DNA of 42,067 nucleotides from Acidobacteriota bacterium (GCA_018971385.1 JAGXAY010000009.1:1-42067), one strand, 5' to 3'. Positions 31,268-39,846 are shown, counted from the first letter of the stretch. Numbers and translations: made by a program. The notes: generated from the letters alone by a model not told the origin.

Positions 31268-33235
31268 GTGAACTCCTTCGACCCCGACGTCGAGGAACCC
31301 GACGTCCTCGACGAGGTTCCCGAACGCCAGCTGCGTGATGCGGTCGGCATCGACGTCGCGGAGGCACTCGCCGTCCTCGACCGAGTGAGTGCCCGAATCC
31401 CGGGGGGCGGGGAGATTCGCGAGGGCCAGCGCCAGATGTTGACCGGCGTCGTCACGGCCTTCACCACCCGGGAGCCGACCTTCATCGAGGCCGGGACCGG
31501 CGTCGGCAAGTCTCTCGCCTACCTCATTCCGGCGGCCCTCGCACGCCGGCGGGTCGTCGTCGCCACGGCCACGAAGAACCTCCAGGACCAGTTAGCCCTG
31601 AACGACGCTCCCCTCCTCCAGCGCGTCCTCCCCGCCACCTCCGTCGCGGTCTTAAAGGGCAAACAGAACTACCTCTGCCGTTTGAAGGTGGTCGAGAACG
31701 CCGGGGCCGACCAGTTGAGCTTCGACGACGGCTCGGCCGTACCGGTCTCCCTCGCCCGTCAGGTCCGGCGCCTGGTGCGCTTCGCCCAGGAGACCGAGAC
31801 CGGGGAGCGAGACGACGTCGAGTTCGACGTCGATCCGCGGGCCTGGCGCAGCGTCTCGGTGAGCGCCCAGGAGTGCGTGGGGCGAGCCACCTGCCCCCAG
31901 GGTCACAACTGCTTTCACGAACTGGCCAAAGACCGGGCCCAGGCGGCCGACGTCGTGATCGTGAACACCCACCTCTACGCCTCCCACCTCGCCTCGGGCT
32001 CCATGCTGCTGCCCGAGCACGACCTCGTCGTCTTCGACGAAGCCCACGAAGTGCCCGACATCTTTTCGGCCCTCCTCGGAACCTCCCTCAGCCCCTCTCG
32101 CCTCGTCGCCCTCGCCCAGTCGGCCTCCCCTCTCATCGACGACGAGGTGCTCTGTGACTCGGTACGCCGCAGCGGGGAGTCTCTCGCCCGCGTGCTCGAA
32201 GAGCAGTTCGCCACCGACCAGACGAGCGGGCTGAGCCCCGCGACCCGCGAGGAGCTCGACGTCGCCCGAGCCGTCCTCGGTGCCCTCGTCGAAGCGCTAC
32301 GCACGACACCCGTCGACTCGAGTGGGGCCGAGGCGCGACGGGCCCGGGCCCTCGGTCCGGCCCAGCACGCCCTCACCGACCTCACTCGTCTCCTCGAGGC
32401 GACCAGTGGCGAACTGGTCTATCTCACGCGGAGCGACCGGGACCTCGTTCTCGAACTGAACGTACTCGACCTCGGTCCGCGCTTGAGAGAGGATCTCTGG
32501 AGCGCCGTGACCCCCGTCCTCACCTCGGCCACCCTGCCCGACTCCTTAGCCCCGCGACTCGGACTGACGGGGGCCACCTCCCTCCAGGTACCGAGCCCCT
32601 TCGACTACCGCTCCCACGCTCTGCTCTACGTACCGGAGGACTTTCCGGCCCGCAACGACGAGCGGGCCGAGGGGGCCATCGTCGAGGAACTCATCACCCT
32701 CATCAACGCCGCCGGGGGACGCACCCTCGCCCTCTTCACCAACCGCACGGTGATGGCTCGGGTCGCCGAGGCGGTGGAACGTCGGGTGTCGACCCCGATC
32801 CTCGTCCAGGGCACTCTCTCGCGCCAGCGTCTCATCGAAGAGTTCCGCGAGACGGCCGAGGCCAGCCTCTTCGCGGTCACGAGCTTTTGGCAGGGCGTCG
32901 ACGTACCCGGGCACTCTCTCAGTCTCGTCACGATCGACCGACTCCCCTTCGCCGTGCCGAACGACCCCCTAGCGGTTGCTCGTCGAGAGCGCAGCTCCAA
33001 CCCCTTCGTCGAGGTGGATCTCCCCCGCGCCACGATGCTCCTCGCTCAAGGGGTGGGACGCCTCATCCGATCCGCGCAGGACCGAGGCGTTGTCGCCGTT
33101 CTCGACACCCGTCTCGCCGAGGCCACCTACCGCAGTCAGCTCTTTCGCAAACTCCCCCCGATGCGACGCACCCGGACGCGATCCCAGGTGGTCGAGTTCC
33201 TCGAGGCCATCAGGGACGAGCACGAGGCGGTATAA
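31268..33235 (+). CDS. dinG: ATP-dependent DNA helicase, DinG/XPD-like
   Basis: A 655-residue superfamily 2 helicase. It has Walker A EAGTGVGKSLAYL near 78-90, the DEAH box VVFDEAHEVP near 255, and four cysteines of an iron-sulfur cluster: one in KGKQNYLCRLK near 136 and three in CVGRATCPQGHNC near 203-215. The C-terminal motor includes SFWQGVDVPG near 540 and the arginine-finger block LAQGVGRLIRS near 595. Family members unwind DNA 5' to 3' at forks and repair structures. GTG 31268 is leaderless by spacing. It is transcribed divergently from uppS. Confidence 0.93.
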   Translation: MNSFDPDVEEPDVLDEVPERQLRDAVGIDVAEALAVLDRVSARIPGGGEIREGQRQMLTGVVTAFTTREPTFIEAGTGVGKSLAYLIPAALARRRVVVATATKNLQDQLALNDAPLLQRVLPATSVAVLKGKQNYLCRLKVVENAGADQLSFDDGSAVPVSLARQVRRLVRFAQETETGERDDVEFDVDPRAWRSVSVSAQECVGRATCPQGHNCFHELAKDRAQAADVVIVNTHLYASHLASGSMLLPEHDLVVFDEAHEVPDIFSALLGTSLSPSRLVALAQSASPLIDDEVLCDSVRRSGESLARVLEEQFATDQTSGLSPATREELDVARAVLGALVEALRTTPVDSSGAEARRARALGPAQHALTDLTRLLEATSGELVYLTRSDRDLVLELNVLDLGPRLREDLWSAVTPVLTSATLPDSLAPRLGLTGATSLQVPSPFDYRSHALLYVPEDFPARNDERAEGAIVEELITLINAAGGRTLALFTNRTVMARVAEAVERRVSTPILVQGTLSRQRLIEEFRETAEASLFAVTSFWQGVDVPGHSLSLVTIDRLPFAVPNDPLAVARRERSSNPFVEVDLPRATMLLAQGVGRLIRSAQDRGVVAVLDTRLAEATYRSQLFRKLPPMRRTRTRSQVVEFLEAIRDEHEAV

Positions 33236-33237
33236 AC

Positions 33238-33260
33238 TACTATTTCACTAGAAAATAGTA
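33238..33260. repeat. AT-rich palindrome upstream of the TauE/SafE gene
   Basis: TACTATTT, seven-base spacer, AAATAGTA: eight perfect pairs. It begins three bases after the dinG stop codon and ends just before the -10 box of the permease gene. The A+T content stands out sharply against the surrounding GC-rich DNA. Position over the -35 region suggests a repressor operator; a terminator is less likely because no T-run follows. Confidence 0.6.
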
Positions 33261-33261
33261 A

Positions 33262-33267
33262 TATACT
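33262..33267 (+). promoter_or_regulatory. -10 box for leaderless TauE/SafE transcript
   Basis: TATACT, six bases (GCCGAG), then GTG 33274. The palindrome at 33238-33260 occupies the place where the -35 contacts would be. Confidence 0.55.
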
Positions 33268-33273
33268 GCCGAG

Positions 33274-34140
33274 GTGCACCTCAACCTGGTCCTCGTTCTC
33301 GCGAGCGCCGTCGTCGGTTTCGCCGTTGGACTGACCGGTGTCGGGGGTGGGGCCCTCATGACGCCGATGCTCGTACTGCTCTTCGGTATCGCTCCCTCGA
33401 CCGCCATCACCTCCGACCTGGTGGCGGCCCTCGTGATGAAGCCCTTCGGGGTCTCGGTGCACCTTCGTCGTCGGACCATCCACTGGTCCCTCGTCGGTTA
33501 CCTCTGTCTCGGGTCCGTTCCGGCGGCCCTCCTCGGGGCCTGGACTCTCCACCAACTCGGGACCTCGCACGGCGCCGAACACCTGGTGCAGCGCATCCTC
33601 GGCGCCGCCCTGGTCATCGGGGCCGCAGCCCTCCTCACCCGACCCTTCGTGCCCCACGTGGACGCCGACGAATCCCTCGTTGTTCGCCGACTCCCCCTCG
33701 TGGCCGTCGGCGTCCTCGGTGGTTTCATGGTGGGTCTCACCTCCGTGGGGGCGGGATCTCTCATCGTGATCTTCCTTCTCGCTCTCTACCCCCGCCTCGC
33801 GAACGATCGACTCGTGGGTACCGATCTCGCCCAGTCCCTCCCCCTGACGGCGGCGGCTACGCTCGGCACGCTGCTCTTTGGTCACGTGCACTTCGGAGTG
33901 ACCCTCGACATCATTCTCGGCTCCGTGCCGGCCGTCATTCTCGGGGCTCGCCTCTCCTCGCGGTCCTTCTCCCGACACCTACGACCGATAATCGCCACCC
34001 TCGTCCTCCTGAGTGGCCTGAAGTACATCGGCGCTCCACAACTCCTCCTCGGCGTCGGTGCGCTCGTTCTCCTCCCCGCGAGTTTGGGGCTGGTGATCCG
34101 ATCGGCTCGTCGTACTCCAACGGTGCTCGAGGCGTCCTAG
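33274..34140 (+). CDS. TauE/SafE (TSUP) family sulfite/organosulfonate exporter-like permease
   Basis: A 288-residue membrane protein with about eight helices in two related halves. The first has GFAVGLTGVGGGALMTPML and the second GGFMVGLTSVGAGSLIVIF, the twin glycine-rich signature of the family. SDLVAALVMKP after helix 2 and GTDLAQSLPL in the second half are also typical. Members export sulfite, thiosulfate, sulfoacetate and similar anions. The start is GTG 33274 with a leaderless-type promoter and an AT-rich palindromic operator, so expression is probably controlled by a small-molecule-responsive repressor. No regulator gene lies nearby. Confidence 0.9.
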   Translation: MHLNLVLVLASAVVGFAVGLTGVGGGALMTPMLVLLFGIAPSTAITSDLVAALVMKPFGVSVHLRRRTIHWSLVGYLCLGSVPAALLGAWTLHQLGTSHGAEHLVQRILGAALVIGAAALLTRPFVPHVDADESLVVRRLPLVAVGVLGGFMVGLTSVGAGSLIVIFLLALYPRLANDRLVGTDLAQSLPLTAAATLGTLLFGHVHFGVTLDIILGSVPAVILGARLSSRSFSRHLRPIIATLVLLSGLKYIGAPQLLLGVGALVLLPASLGLVIRSARRTPTVLEAS

Positions 34141-34735
34141 ACGATCCGGTTGTCGACCGTGGGCGTCGGTCCTTGAGGCGCCAGGGGACGAGACGTCGAT
34201 GTCGGACACCCACCGACCCAGCCGAGGTAGACGGGCCGACACCGACCTCTAGGGGCCGAGGTGGACGAGGCACATCGAACCGGTTCCGCCCAGGGGGCCG
34301 TGGAGAGATGAGGTTCGCCGGGCGCGGACCCACGGTGGCGGACGAGAGTTCAGGGGAGATGAGAGTCCTGGCTTCTTGAGGTGCTGTGTCGTTGGCTCGA
34401 GAAGAGTGAACTCATTCACTCGGCGAGGCTGTCGGAGGACCTCTACCCATTCAGTCGGTCGATCACCACGCGAGATTGCGGGGCTAGTGGAGCTGCGTGG
34501 AGTACTCGCCGGCCCGTGTCACGGACCTTCGATCGAAGCGTGGGGAGTGTCCCTCACCGTATTGGTCTCGCCAGCTAAGTACAGAGAAGGAACACCGCCC
34601 GTCATCGAACGGGCTCACCCGGAAACTCCACTCCTCACCGTCGACGAGTTACCCCTCCCCCTCGCCGTCGCCCCATCGACGTTCCATCACTTCACTCGAG
34701 GTGCGAACCAATAATCTTTCAACGGCGGCCGAGAT
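34141..34735. other. Gene-free stretch of about 595 bp
   Basis: Between the converging TauE/SafE and cfa genes I find no protein with recognisable motifs, no RNA gene and no clear terminator. A few short open frames of up to about 110 codons exist (for example 34376-34714 on the plus strand), but their translations are arginine- and serine-rich and look like chance frames. The last part (about 34560-34735) is less GC-rich than the surroundings. It may be decayed coding DNA. Confidence 0.5.
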
Positions 34736-36058
34736 CTACAGCAGTGGCTCAAAATCGGGCCGAAGGGGCAAGCCGCTTCGACCTCCGTCGGGTCGCACAC
34801 TCAGAATTTGGTGAATCTCCAAGTGGTGTCGCCTAAACGCCACCGCCGACCCGGCCATGTAGAGTCGCCACACGCGGGCGCGCTCGACGCCCACCTCCTC
34901 GACCGCCTCGTCAAATCGTTGGGTGAGGTTCTCCACCCAGTGCCGCAGCGTGATGGTGTAGTGCTCACGAAGACTCTCGAGGTCGCGAACTTCGAAGCCG
35001 TGGGCCTGAAATATCGAGACCAACGTGCCCACCTCGTGCAGCTCACCGTCGGGGAAGACGTAGCGATTGATGAAGGCGCTGCCCGTCTTGGAGGGACCCC
35101 TCAATCCCAGGGCGATCTGGACCTGACGGGTGAACTCGGAGGCCCGAGTGGGTCTCGGATTCTCCTCGAAGGAGACGGGCTTGCCGATGGCGTGATTGAG
35201 GAATCGACCACCGGGCTTCAAGAGGTCGAAGATGATCTGGGTGTACTTGGGCAACGACTTGATGCCCACGTGTTCCGACATACCGATGGAGCTCACCGCG
35301 TCGAAGGGTCCGTCGGTGACGTCGCGAAAGTCCTGAATCCGAAAGTCCACCAGATCACTCACGCCGGCCCGTCGAGCCGCCTCGGTGGCGTAGTCGCGCT
35401 GGGCTCGCGACAGGGTGACCCCGACCACGCGCACCCCGTAGTGTTTCGCCGCGTGGATCCCCATCGCGCCCCACCCGCACCCGACGTCGAGGAGGCGCGT
35501 GCCGGGCTGGAGGTCTAACTTGCGCGCGACGAGGTCCACCTTTCGGGTTTGAGCCTCCTCGAGCGTGTCGTCGGGGGTCCTAAAGACCGCGCACGAGTAG
35601 GTCATCGAGGGGCCGAGCACCATCTCGTAAAACCGATTCGACACGTCGTAGTGATGGGTGACGGCCTGGCGATCTCGGGCGCGCGAGTGCATCACGCCAC
35701 GCGGGCGCGCCTCGATGGACGGTGGTGCGAGAGGCTTCATCGCCGCGGTGCCGACCTCGCCGATCAGCGATGGGAGAGTTCGGCCCGACAGAAGTTTGTG
35801 AAGGGGTGGCGTCGCCAACTCGAAGAGAGGGTCGAGGTCGCCGTCAATCTCGATATCGCCGGCCACGTAGGCCCGAGCCAGCCCCAGTTCGCCCGGGTGA
35901 GTCACGACCCGCGTGATGGCGTCGCGCCGGCGAATGGTGAGAGTCGTCGAGTTCGCGGCGGACACGACCGTTGGTTCAGCGACACTTCCGTCGTACGCTT
36001 CGACCCGAAAGGGGAGCTCCCCGTTGAACAGTGACGCGACCACTGAGGCGACGTTCAT
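34736..36058 (-). CDS. cfa: Cyclopropane-fatty-acyl-phospholipid synthase family methyltransferase
   Basis: A 440-residue SAM-dependent enzyme that methylenates double bonds of phospholipid acyl chains. The N-terminal domain (about 1-120) is the lipid-binding part of the CFA synthase family. The catalytic part holds HHYDVSNRFYEMVLGPSMTYS near 135-155 in shorter form (HYDVSNRFYEMVLG), LDVGCGWGAMGIHAAKHYG near 195 (SAM loop), SIGMSEHVG near 265 and the C-terminal block RFDEAVEEVG. ATG 36058 is preferred over GTG 36109 because GGGAGAA lies two bases upstream of the adjacent GA-ATG. An AT-rich TAAAAA at 36110-36115 may be the -10 box. It is read in the same direction as the Gfo/Idh pair, 173 bases downstream of it. 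Confidence 0.92.
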   Translation of the reverse strand: MNVASVVASLFNGELPFRVEAYDGSVAEPTVVSAANSTTLTIRRRDAITRVVTHPGELGLARAYVAGDIEIDGDLDPLFELATPPLHKLLSGRTLPSLIGEVGTAAMKPLAPPSIEARPRGVMHSRARDRQAVTHHYDVSNRFYEMVLGPSMTYSCAVFRTPDDTLEEAQTRKVDLVARKLDLQPGTRLLDVGCGWGAMGIHAAKHYGVRVVGVTLSRAQRDYATEAARRAGVSDLVDFRIQDFRDVTDGPFDAVSSIGMSEHVGIKSLPKYTQIIFDLLKPGGRFLNHAIGKPVSFEENPRPTRASEFTRQVQIALGLRGPSKTGSAFINRYVFPDGELHEVGTLVSIFQAHGFEVRDLESLREHYTITLRHWVENLTQRFDEAVEEVGVERARVWRLYMAGSAVAFRRHHLEIHQILSVRPDGGRSGLPLRPDFEPLL

Positions 36059-36060
36059 TC

Positions 36061-36067
36061 TTCTCCC
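36061..36067 (-). promoter_or_regulatory. Ribosome-binding site deciding the cfa start
   Basis: GGGAGAA on the minus strand just before ATG 36058. The earlier in-frame GTG 36109 has no comparable sequence. Confidence 0.6.
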
Positions 36068-36231
36068 TTTCGTTCCGAGTGACCGACGCGAAGAGGCTTC
36101 CTCATCCACTTTTTACCAGGACCACGGCGACGCCCACGCCGGCGACCACCCCGAGAGCTGGACAACCCCTCGCGGTGCGGCCTAGTTGACCCCTCGAGTC
36201 TCTCGGGTGCCGAGAACCAGAGGGCACCGGT

Positions 36232-37176
36232 TCACGGGTGGCGCGCGATCGAGTCGAGAAGGGCCGCCACGCGCTCGGAGTCGGACGGGGGGACTACCCA
36301 CGCATCCTCACCCCTGATCATTCGACTGACGTTCTCCACCATGACGACGAAGGCGTTCGTCTCGGGAAACTCCTCGACCACGCCGTTGACGCGCAGGGAG
36401 CTGGCCTCGTTCCAGGTGGTAAAGGACTCTCCCCGCGCGGTGCTGATCTCGCCGTCCGTTCCTCGCACGACCAACTCCTGACGAGAGGGTAGGGCGAAAG
36501 AGCTGAGGGAGTGCGCCGTGACGTCGCCGGCGAACCGCACCGTCACCTCGGTGGTGAGGTCGACTCCGCTCGACCCGAGGGTGCGCTCGAGGTGCAGAAT
36601 GGTGAACTCGTCGGCACCTCCGGTCAGGGCCACCCACGAGTGCGCCTGGTAGCACCCGACGTCGAGGAGTGCCCCCCCGCCCATCGCCGGATCGAGGCGA
36701 TAGTTGTCGGTCATGTCGGAGACAAAGGTGAAGGCCGACTCAATGTGGTGAACGGCCCCGATGTCCCCGTTCGCCACGAGGTGAACGAGGCGGGCGAAGC
36801 GGGGATGCCAACGAGACCACACCGCTTCGACGAGGAGGCGTCCGTTGGTCGCCGCGGCCTCGAACATCGCGTGGGTATCGTCGGCACGAATTCCCAGAGG
36901 TTTCTCACACAGAACGTGCTTACCCGCCTCCAGTGACTTCACGACCCACTCACGGTGTTGACCATTGGAGAGACTGATGTACACGGCGTCGACGCGGTCG
37001 TCGGCCAAGAGGTCGTCGTAGGACGCGTGAACTCGCTCTGGTTCGAGAGTCGCCGAGCGTCGCTCATCACGACTGGCGACGGCGTACAACGAGGCGCCCC
37101 GCGAGGTGTGCACCGCGGGCGCGAGACCCCGGCTGGCGACGAAGCCGGCGCCGAGAAACCCCCAGCGGACGGACAC
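36232..37176 (-). CDS. Gfo/Idh/MocA family oxidoreductase (first of two)
   Basis: A 314-residue NAD(P)-dependent dehydrogenase. The Rossmann motif GFLGAGFVASRG is at residues 6-17. The conserved SLSNGQH and HVLCEKPLGI near 88-97 carry the catalytic lysine of the EKP motif. The C-terminal substrate domain has GGGALLDVGCYQ near 165. Members oxidise or reduce sugars, inositols and related compounds. GTG 37176 starts three bases after the stop of the second oxidoreductase gene, so the pair forms one transcript. Sequence similarity between the two is low outside the family motifs; they are not a tandem duplication. Confidence 0.9.
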   Translation of the reverse strand: MSVRWGFLGAGFVASRGLAPAVHTSRGASLYAVASRDERRSATLEPERVHASYDDLLADDRVDAVYISLSNGQHREWVVKSLEAGKHVLCEKPLGIRADDTHAMFEAAATNGRLLVEAVWSRWHPRFARLVHLVANGDIGAVHHIESAFTFVSDMTDNYRLDPAMGGGALLDVGCYQAHSWVALTGGADEFTILHLERTLGSSGVDLTTEVTVRFAGDVTAHSLSSFALPSRQELVVRGTDGEISTARGESFTTWNEASSLRVNGVVEEFPETNAFVVMVENVSRMIRGEDAWVVPPSDSERVAALLDSIARHP

Positions 37177-37179
37177 GTC

Positions 37180-38208
37180 CTAGGACCGCCGGAGCACCGG
37201 GGTCACCGGTAGGGCGTTGTTCGCGGCCGACTGCTCAGCCGCCTGCATGATGGCCACCACGTTTCGAGACTGCACGGCGTTGACCTCCATGGGAACCCCG
37301 TGGTGCAGGTACTCGACGATCGAGCGATGGAAGGCGTAGGGTTCACGCGGTTGAAGGGGCGCCACGCGTGACGTTCGGTCACCGTAGTGCACGCTCACGA
37401 GGGCGGGGAGGTCGGCCACCGCGGGTTCACCGGCGGGGTCCCACTCACCGAGGATGGCACCCTCGGTGCCGAGCACGTAGAACTTGGGCTTACGTACCGC
37501 CGCCAGATCGGAGTGAACGAACGTCGCTTGCTTACCGGTCGAGAAGGTCACGGTGACCTGTGCGTGGTCCGCGTTCGAGACGTGATGCCACACTCGCTTG
37601 TGATTGTGTCCGCTCACGTGAGCCACCTCGTCGGGGATGACGTTCAGAATCTGGTCAATGAAGTGACTGCCCCAGTCGAAGATGGCCCCCCCGGAGACCT
37701 CCGCGTCGGAGTGCCAGTAGTCGCAGGGTCGCGAGTACCCTCCGACGAAGCTGTCGAAGTGGTAGACGTCCCCGATCTCCCCCGAGCGAATGATCTCTCT
37801 CATCGTGACAAAGTCCGGGTCGTATCGACGGTTCTGGTACACCACCAGCAGCAGGTCACGGTCTGACGCCAACGCGAGTAACTCGTCACACTGGTCGGTC
37901 GTGAGCGCCATCGGCTTTTCCAGGACGACGTGGAGGCCTCGCCGAAGCGACTCTTTCGCCCACTGGTAGTGGCTATTCGGTGGGGTCGAGATCACGACGA
38001 GGTCGAGTAGGCCGGAATCCAACATGGCGCTCGCGTCTGTGAAGGCGCTCGCGTCGGGCGCGAGGTCGAGGGCGGCGGCCACCCGCTCGGGATTCGAGTC
38101 GCAGACGGCAGCGAGCTCCAGCCCGGGGGTGTGCTGGACCGCGTGATTGTGTTCGTGACCGATGGCACCGTACGCCAGCAGTCCGACGCGCAGGGTGTTT
38201 TTCGTCAC
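37180..38208 (-). CDS. Gfo/Idh/MocA family oxidoreductase (second of two)
   Basis: A 342-residue dehydrogenase. The nucleotide-binding motif reads GLLAYGAIGHEH near 9-20, where the second glycine of GxGxxG is tyrosine-flanked (AYGAIG). STPPNSHYQWA and HVVLEKPMALT near 92-102 follow, with the EKP lysine. The C-terminal domain has GGAIFDWGSHFIDQI near 172-186, with the aspartate and histidine typical of the catalytic site. GTG 38208 has TACACT eight bases upstream and no ribosome site. It is upstream of, and probably co-transcribed with, the first oxidoreductase. An inositol or sugar-acid pathway is possible, but no partner transporter or isomerase is in the window. Confidence 0.9.
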   Translation of the reverse strand: MTKNTLRVGLLAYGAIGHEHNHAVQHTPGLELAAVCDSNPERVAAALDLAPDASAFTDASAMLDSGLLDLVVISTPPNSHYQWAKESLRRGLHVVLEKPMALTTDQCDELLALASDRDLLLVVYQNRRYDPDFVTMREIIRSGEIGDVYHFDSFVGGYSRPCDYWHSDAEVSGGAIFDWGSHFIDQILNVIPDEVAHVSGHNHKRVWHHVSNADHAQVTVTFSTGKQATFVHSDLAAVRKPKFYVLGTEGAILGEWDPAGEPAVADLPALVSVHYGDRTSRVAPLQPREPYAFHRSIVEYLHHGVPMEVNAVQSRNVVAIMQAAEQSAANNALPVTPVLRRS

Positions 38209-38315
38209 AGGTGGTCAGTGTAGGGGTGGAAGGTGACCCGGATAGTCGCCGGCGGCATCGAATCAGCCGTTTCCGCAGCCCTCACGTCGCGACGTGCGCT
38301 CGGGGCCCTCCGGAG

Positions 38316-38337
38316 GTGACGGGGGCGTGACGGGGGC
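38316..38337 (+). repeat. Tandem 11-bp repeat GTGACGGGGGC (two units, third copy at 38607)
   Basis: GTGACGGGGGC at 38316-38326 is repeated directly at 38327-38337 and followed by GTGACACGACT. A third exact copy is at 38607-38617. The region lies upstream of the Gfo/Idh operon (about 110 bases before its start). Confidence 0.6.
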
Positions 38338-38392
38338 GTGACACGACTCGTCGACTCCTCGCCCGGACCTCCTGGACCACGAGCCTCCCTTA

Positions 38393-38411
38393 CAGTGAGC
38401 CCCGCTCACTG
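38393..38411. repeat. Perfect 8-bp stem, 3-base loop
   Basis: CAGTGAGC, loop CCC, GCTCACTG. No T-run follows on either strand, so an operator or structured RNA element is as likely as a terminator. Confidence 0.55.
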
Positions 38412-38943
38412 AGCCCCGGGGGCCAGAGTGAGGGATGTTCAGACATCACCACACGCTCAAGAGACCCACCTGAACGCCAGCGCTCGAGGGATCCCGAGGG
38501 ACCGTCTCGCCTTAGTTCTGGGAATGGACGATGGGCGCCCGGTCGCCCACGTCAGCCACGGGATGGGTATCTCTCGTCACACCCGTCACCTGGTGGCCCC
38601 GCGAGTGTGACGGGGGCGAGCTCGGACCGGTTAATCGCTCGAGCCGAGCGCCACTGTCCCCACGAGTCCCCGCCGACGGTCGGGTCCCGGAGAGGCGAAC
38701 TGCGCACCACCGTAACGTTCGCTCCGTCGCTTCGGTAACGGATTCATCCACTCGGTGAGGTTCCGGCCCATTCGGGGTTCGAGGTCAGGGGTTCTCGTCG
38801 ACAGTGGCGAGTGCTCACATGGTGTCGACGTACGTGCCGCCGGGCGGGGAGGTCACGCACCCCCACCATCACTACCGGGAACACTCGGCCCTCCGGGGTA
38901 CACCCGGCATCGGAGGTGTCCACGACCCACCTGGTCACGACGG

Positions 38944-39846
38944 CTAGAGCCCGAAGCGGTCCATCACGTCGTCCCGGCGCTGCCAATCATCTTCGACCAC
39001 CACCCGAAGTTCAAGGTAGCAACCCTCGGGGAGCTGACGTCGAGCCCCGATACCCACCTCTTTGAGGAGGTGTCCACCCTTTCCGATGACCATCCCCTTC
39101 TGGGACTCGCGCTCCACCACAATCTCGACGGTGACGTGGGGCCACTCGAACTCACTCACCCGACAGTGGATGGAGTGAGGAATCTCCTGGCGAGTCTTTC
39201 GTACCAACTGCTCCCGGACGAGTTCGGCCACCCAGACGGCTTCGGGGACGTCCGACACCTCCTCCTCGGGAAAGAACCACGGGCCCTCGGGCATCTGGGC
39301 GAAAATGAAGGCGACGAGATCCGGCACTCCCCGTCCGGTACGCGCCGAGACCGGGAAGTACTCCACGGAGTCGAGCACCTCCTCGCGGCCCCGCTCCCGG
39401 GCGAGAGTCTCGACGACCCCTTGCACCTCGAGGAGTTGACGGGCGGTTCCCTCGCCCCCCGAACGATCCATCTTGTTGACGACGACGACGAGGCGAGGGC
39501 CCCGCGGCCGCGCCGTGTCGAGACCGAGAGTGAGGGCGGTCCGGTCCCCGGCTCCGATCTCGGCCGAGGCGTCGACCAGCACGGCGATGACGTCCACTCC
39601 GTCGGTGCCGGCCCGGGCCGCCTCGTTCAGGCGGTGGCCGAGCCGTGAGGCGGGACGGTGGAGCCCCGGAGTGTCCACGAAGATCACCTGGGTCTCACCC
39701 TCGGTGACGATGCCCCGTACGAGACCCCGGGTGGTGTGGGGAGTGTTGGAGGTAATGGTGACCTTGGTGCCGACGATGGCGTTCACCAGAGTCGACTTGC
39801 CGACGTTGGGTCGTCCGACCAGGGCGCAGAATCCGGAACGGGTCAC
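38944..39846 (-). CDS. era: GTPase Era
   Basis: A 300-residue GTPase needed for 16S rRNA and small-subunit maturation. G1 is GRPNVGKST near 10-18, G3 is DTPGLH near 58, and G4 is VNKMD near 125. The C-terminal KH RNA-binding domain includes GMVIGKGGHLLKEVG near 245-260. Start GTG 39846 overlaps the stop of the CNNM/CBS gene as GTGA; the open frame continues 50 codons upstream inside that gene, so the later start is used. It is the last gene of the phoH-ybeY-CNNM-era chain. Confidence 0.96.
   Translation of the reverse strand: MTRSGFCALVGRPNVGKSTLVNAIVGTKVTITSNTPHTTRGLVRGIVTEGETQVIFVDTPGLHRPASRLGHRLNEAARAGTDGVDVIAVLVDASAEIGAGDRTALTLGLDTARPRGPRLVVVVNKMDRSGGEGTARQLLEVQGVVETLARERGREEVLDSVEYFPVSARTGRGVPDLVAFIFAQMPEGPWFFPEEEVSDVPEAVWVAELVREQLVRKTRQEIPHSIHCRVSEFEWPHVTVEIVVERESQKGMVIGKGGHLLKEVGIGARRQLPEGCYLELRVVVEDDWQRRDDVMDRFGL

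Larger units (their letters stand above)
38209..38943. other. Gene-free stretch of about 735 bp with short repeats
   Basis: Between the Gfo/Idh operon and era I see no convincing gene on either strand. The region contains a tandem pair and a third copy of GTGACGGGGGC, a perfect hairpin at 38393-38411, and several GTCAC/GTGAC pentamers. No signatures of RNase P RNA, tmRNA or SRP RNA were found by eye. It may hold a small RNA or a regulatory region. Confidence 0.5.

Noticed and set aside
34376-34714. Open frame of 112 codons between TauE/SafE and cfa
   Set aside because: Arginine-rich, motif-free translation without a ribosome site or leaderless box.
36206-36228. GGTGCC/GGCACC inverted repeat after the Gfo/Idh operon as a terminator
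   Set aside because: It lies inside the gap read towards cfa, has only six pairs with an 11-base loop and no T-run.
38428-38610. Short open frame of 60 codons in the 735-bp gap
   Set aside because: No ribosome site, no motif, and composition like random GC-rich DNA.
38316-38617. GTGACGGGGGC copies as a CRISPR array
   Set aside because: Units are 11 bp, two are directly adjacent without spacers, and no cas gene is in the window.
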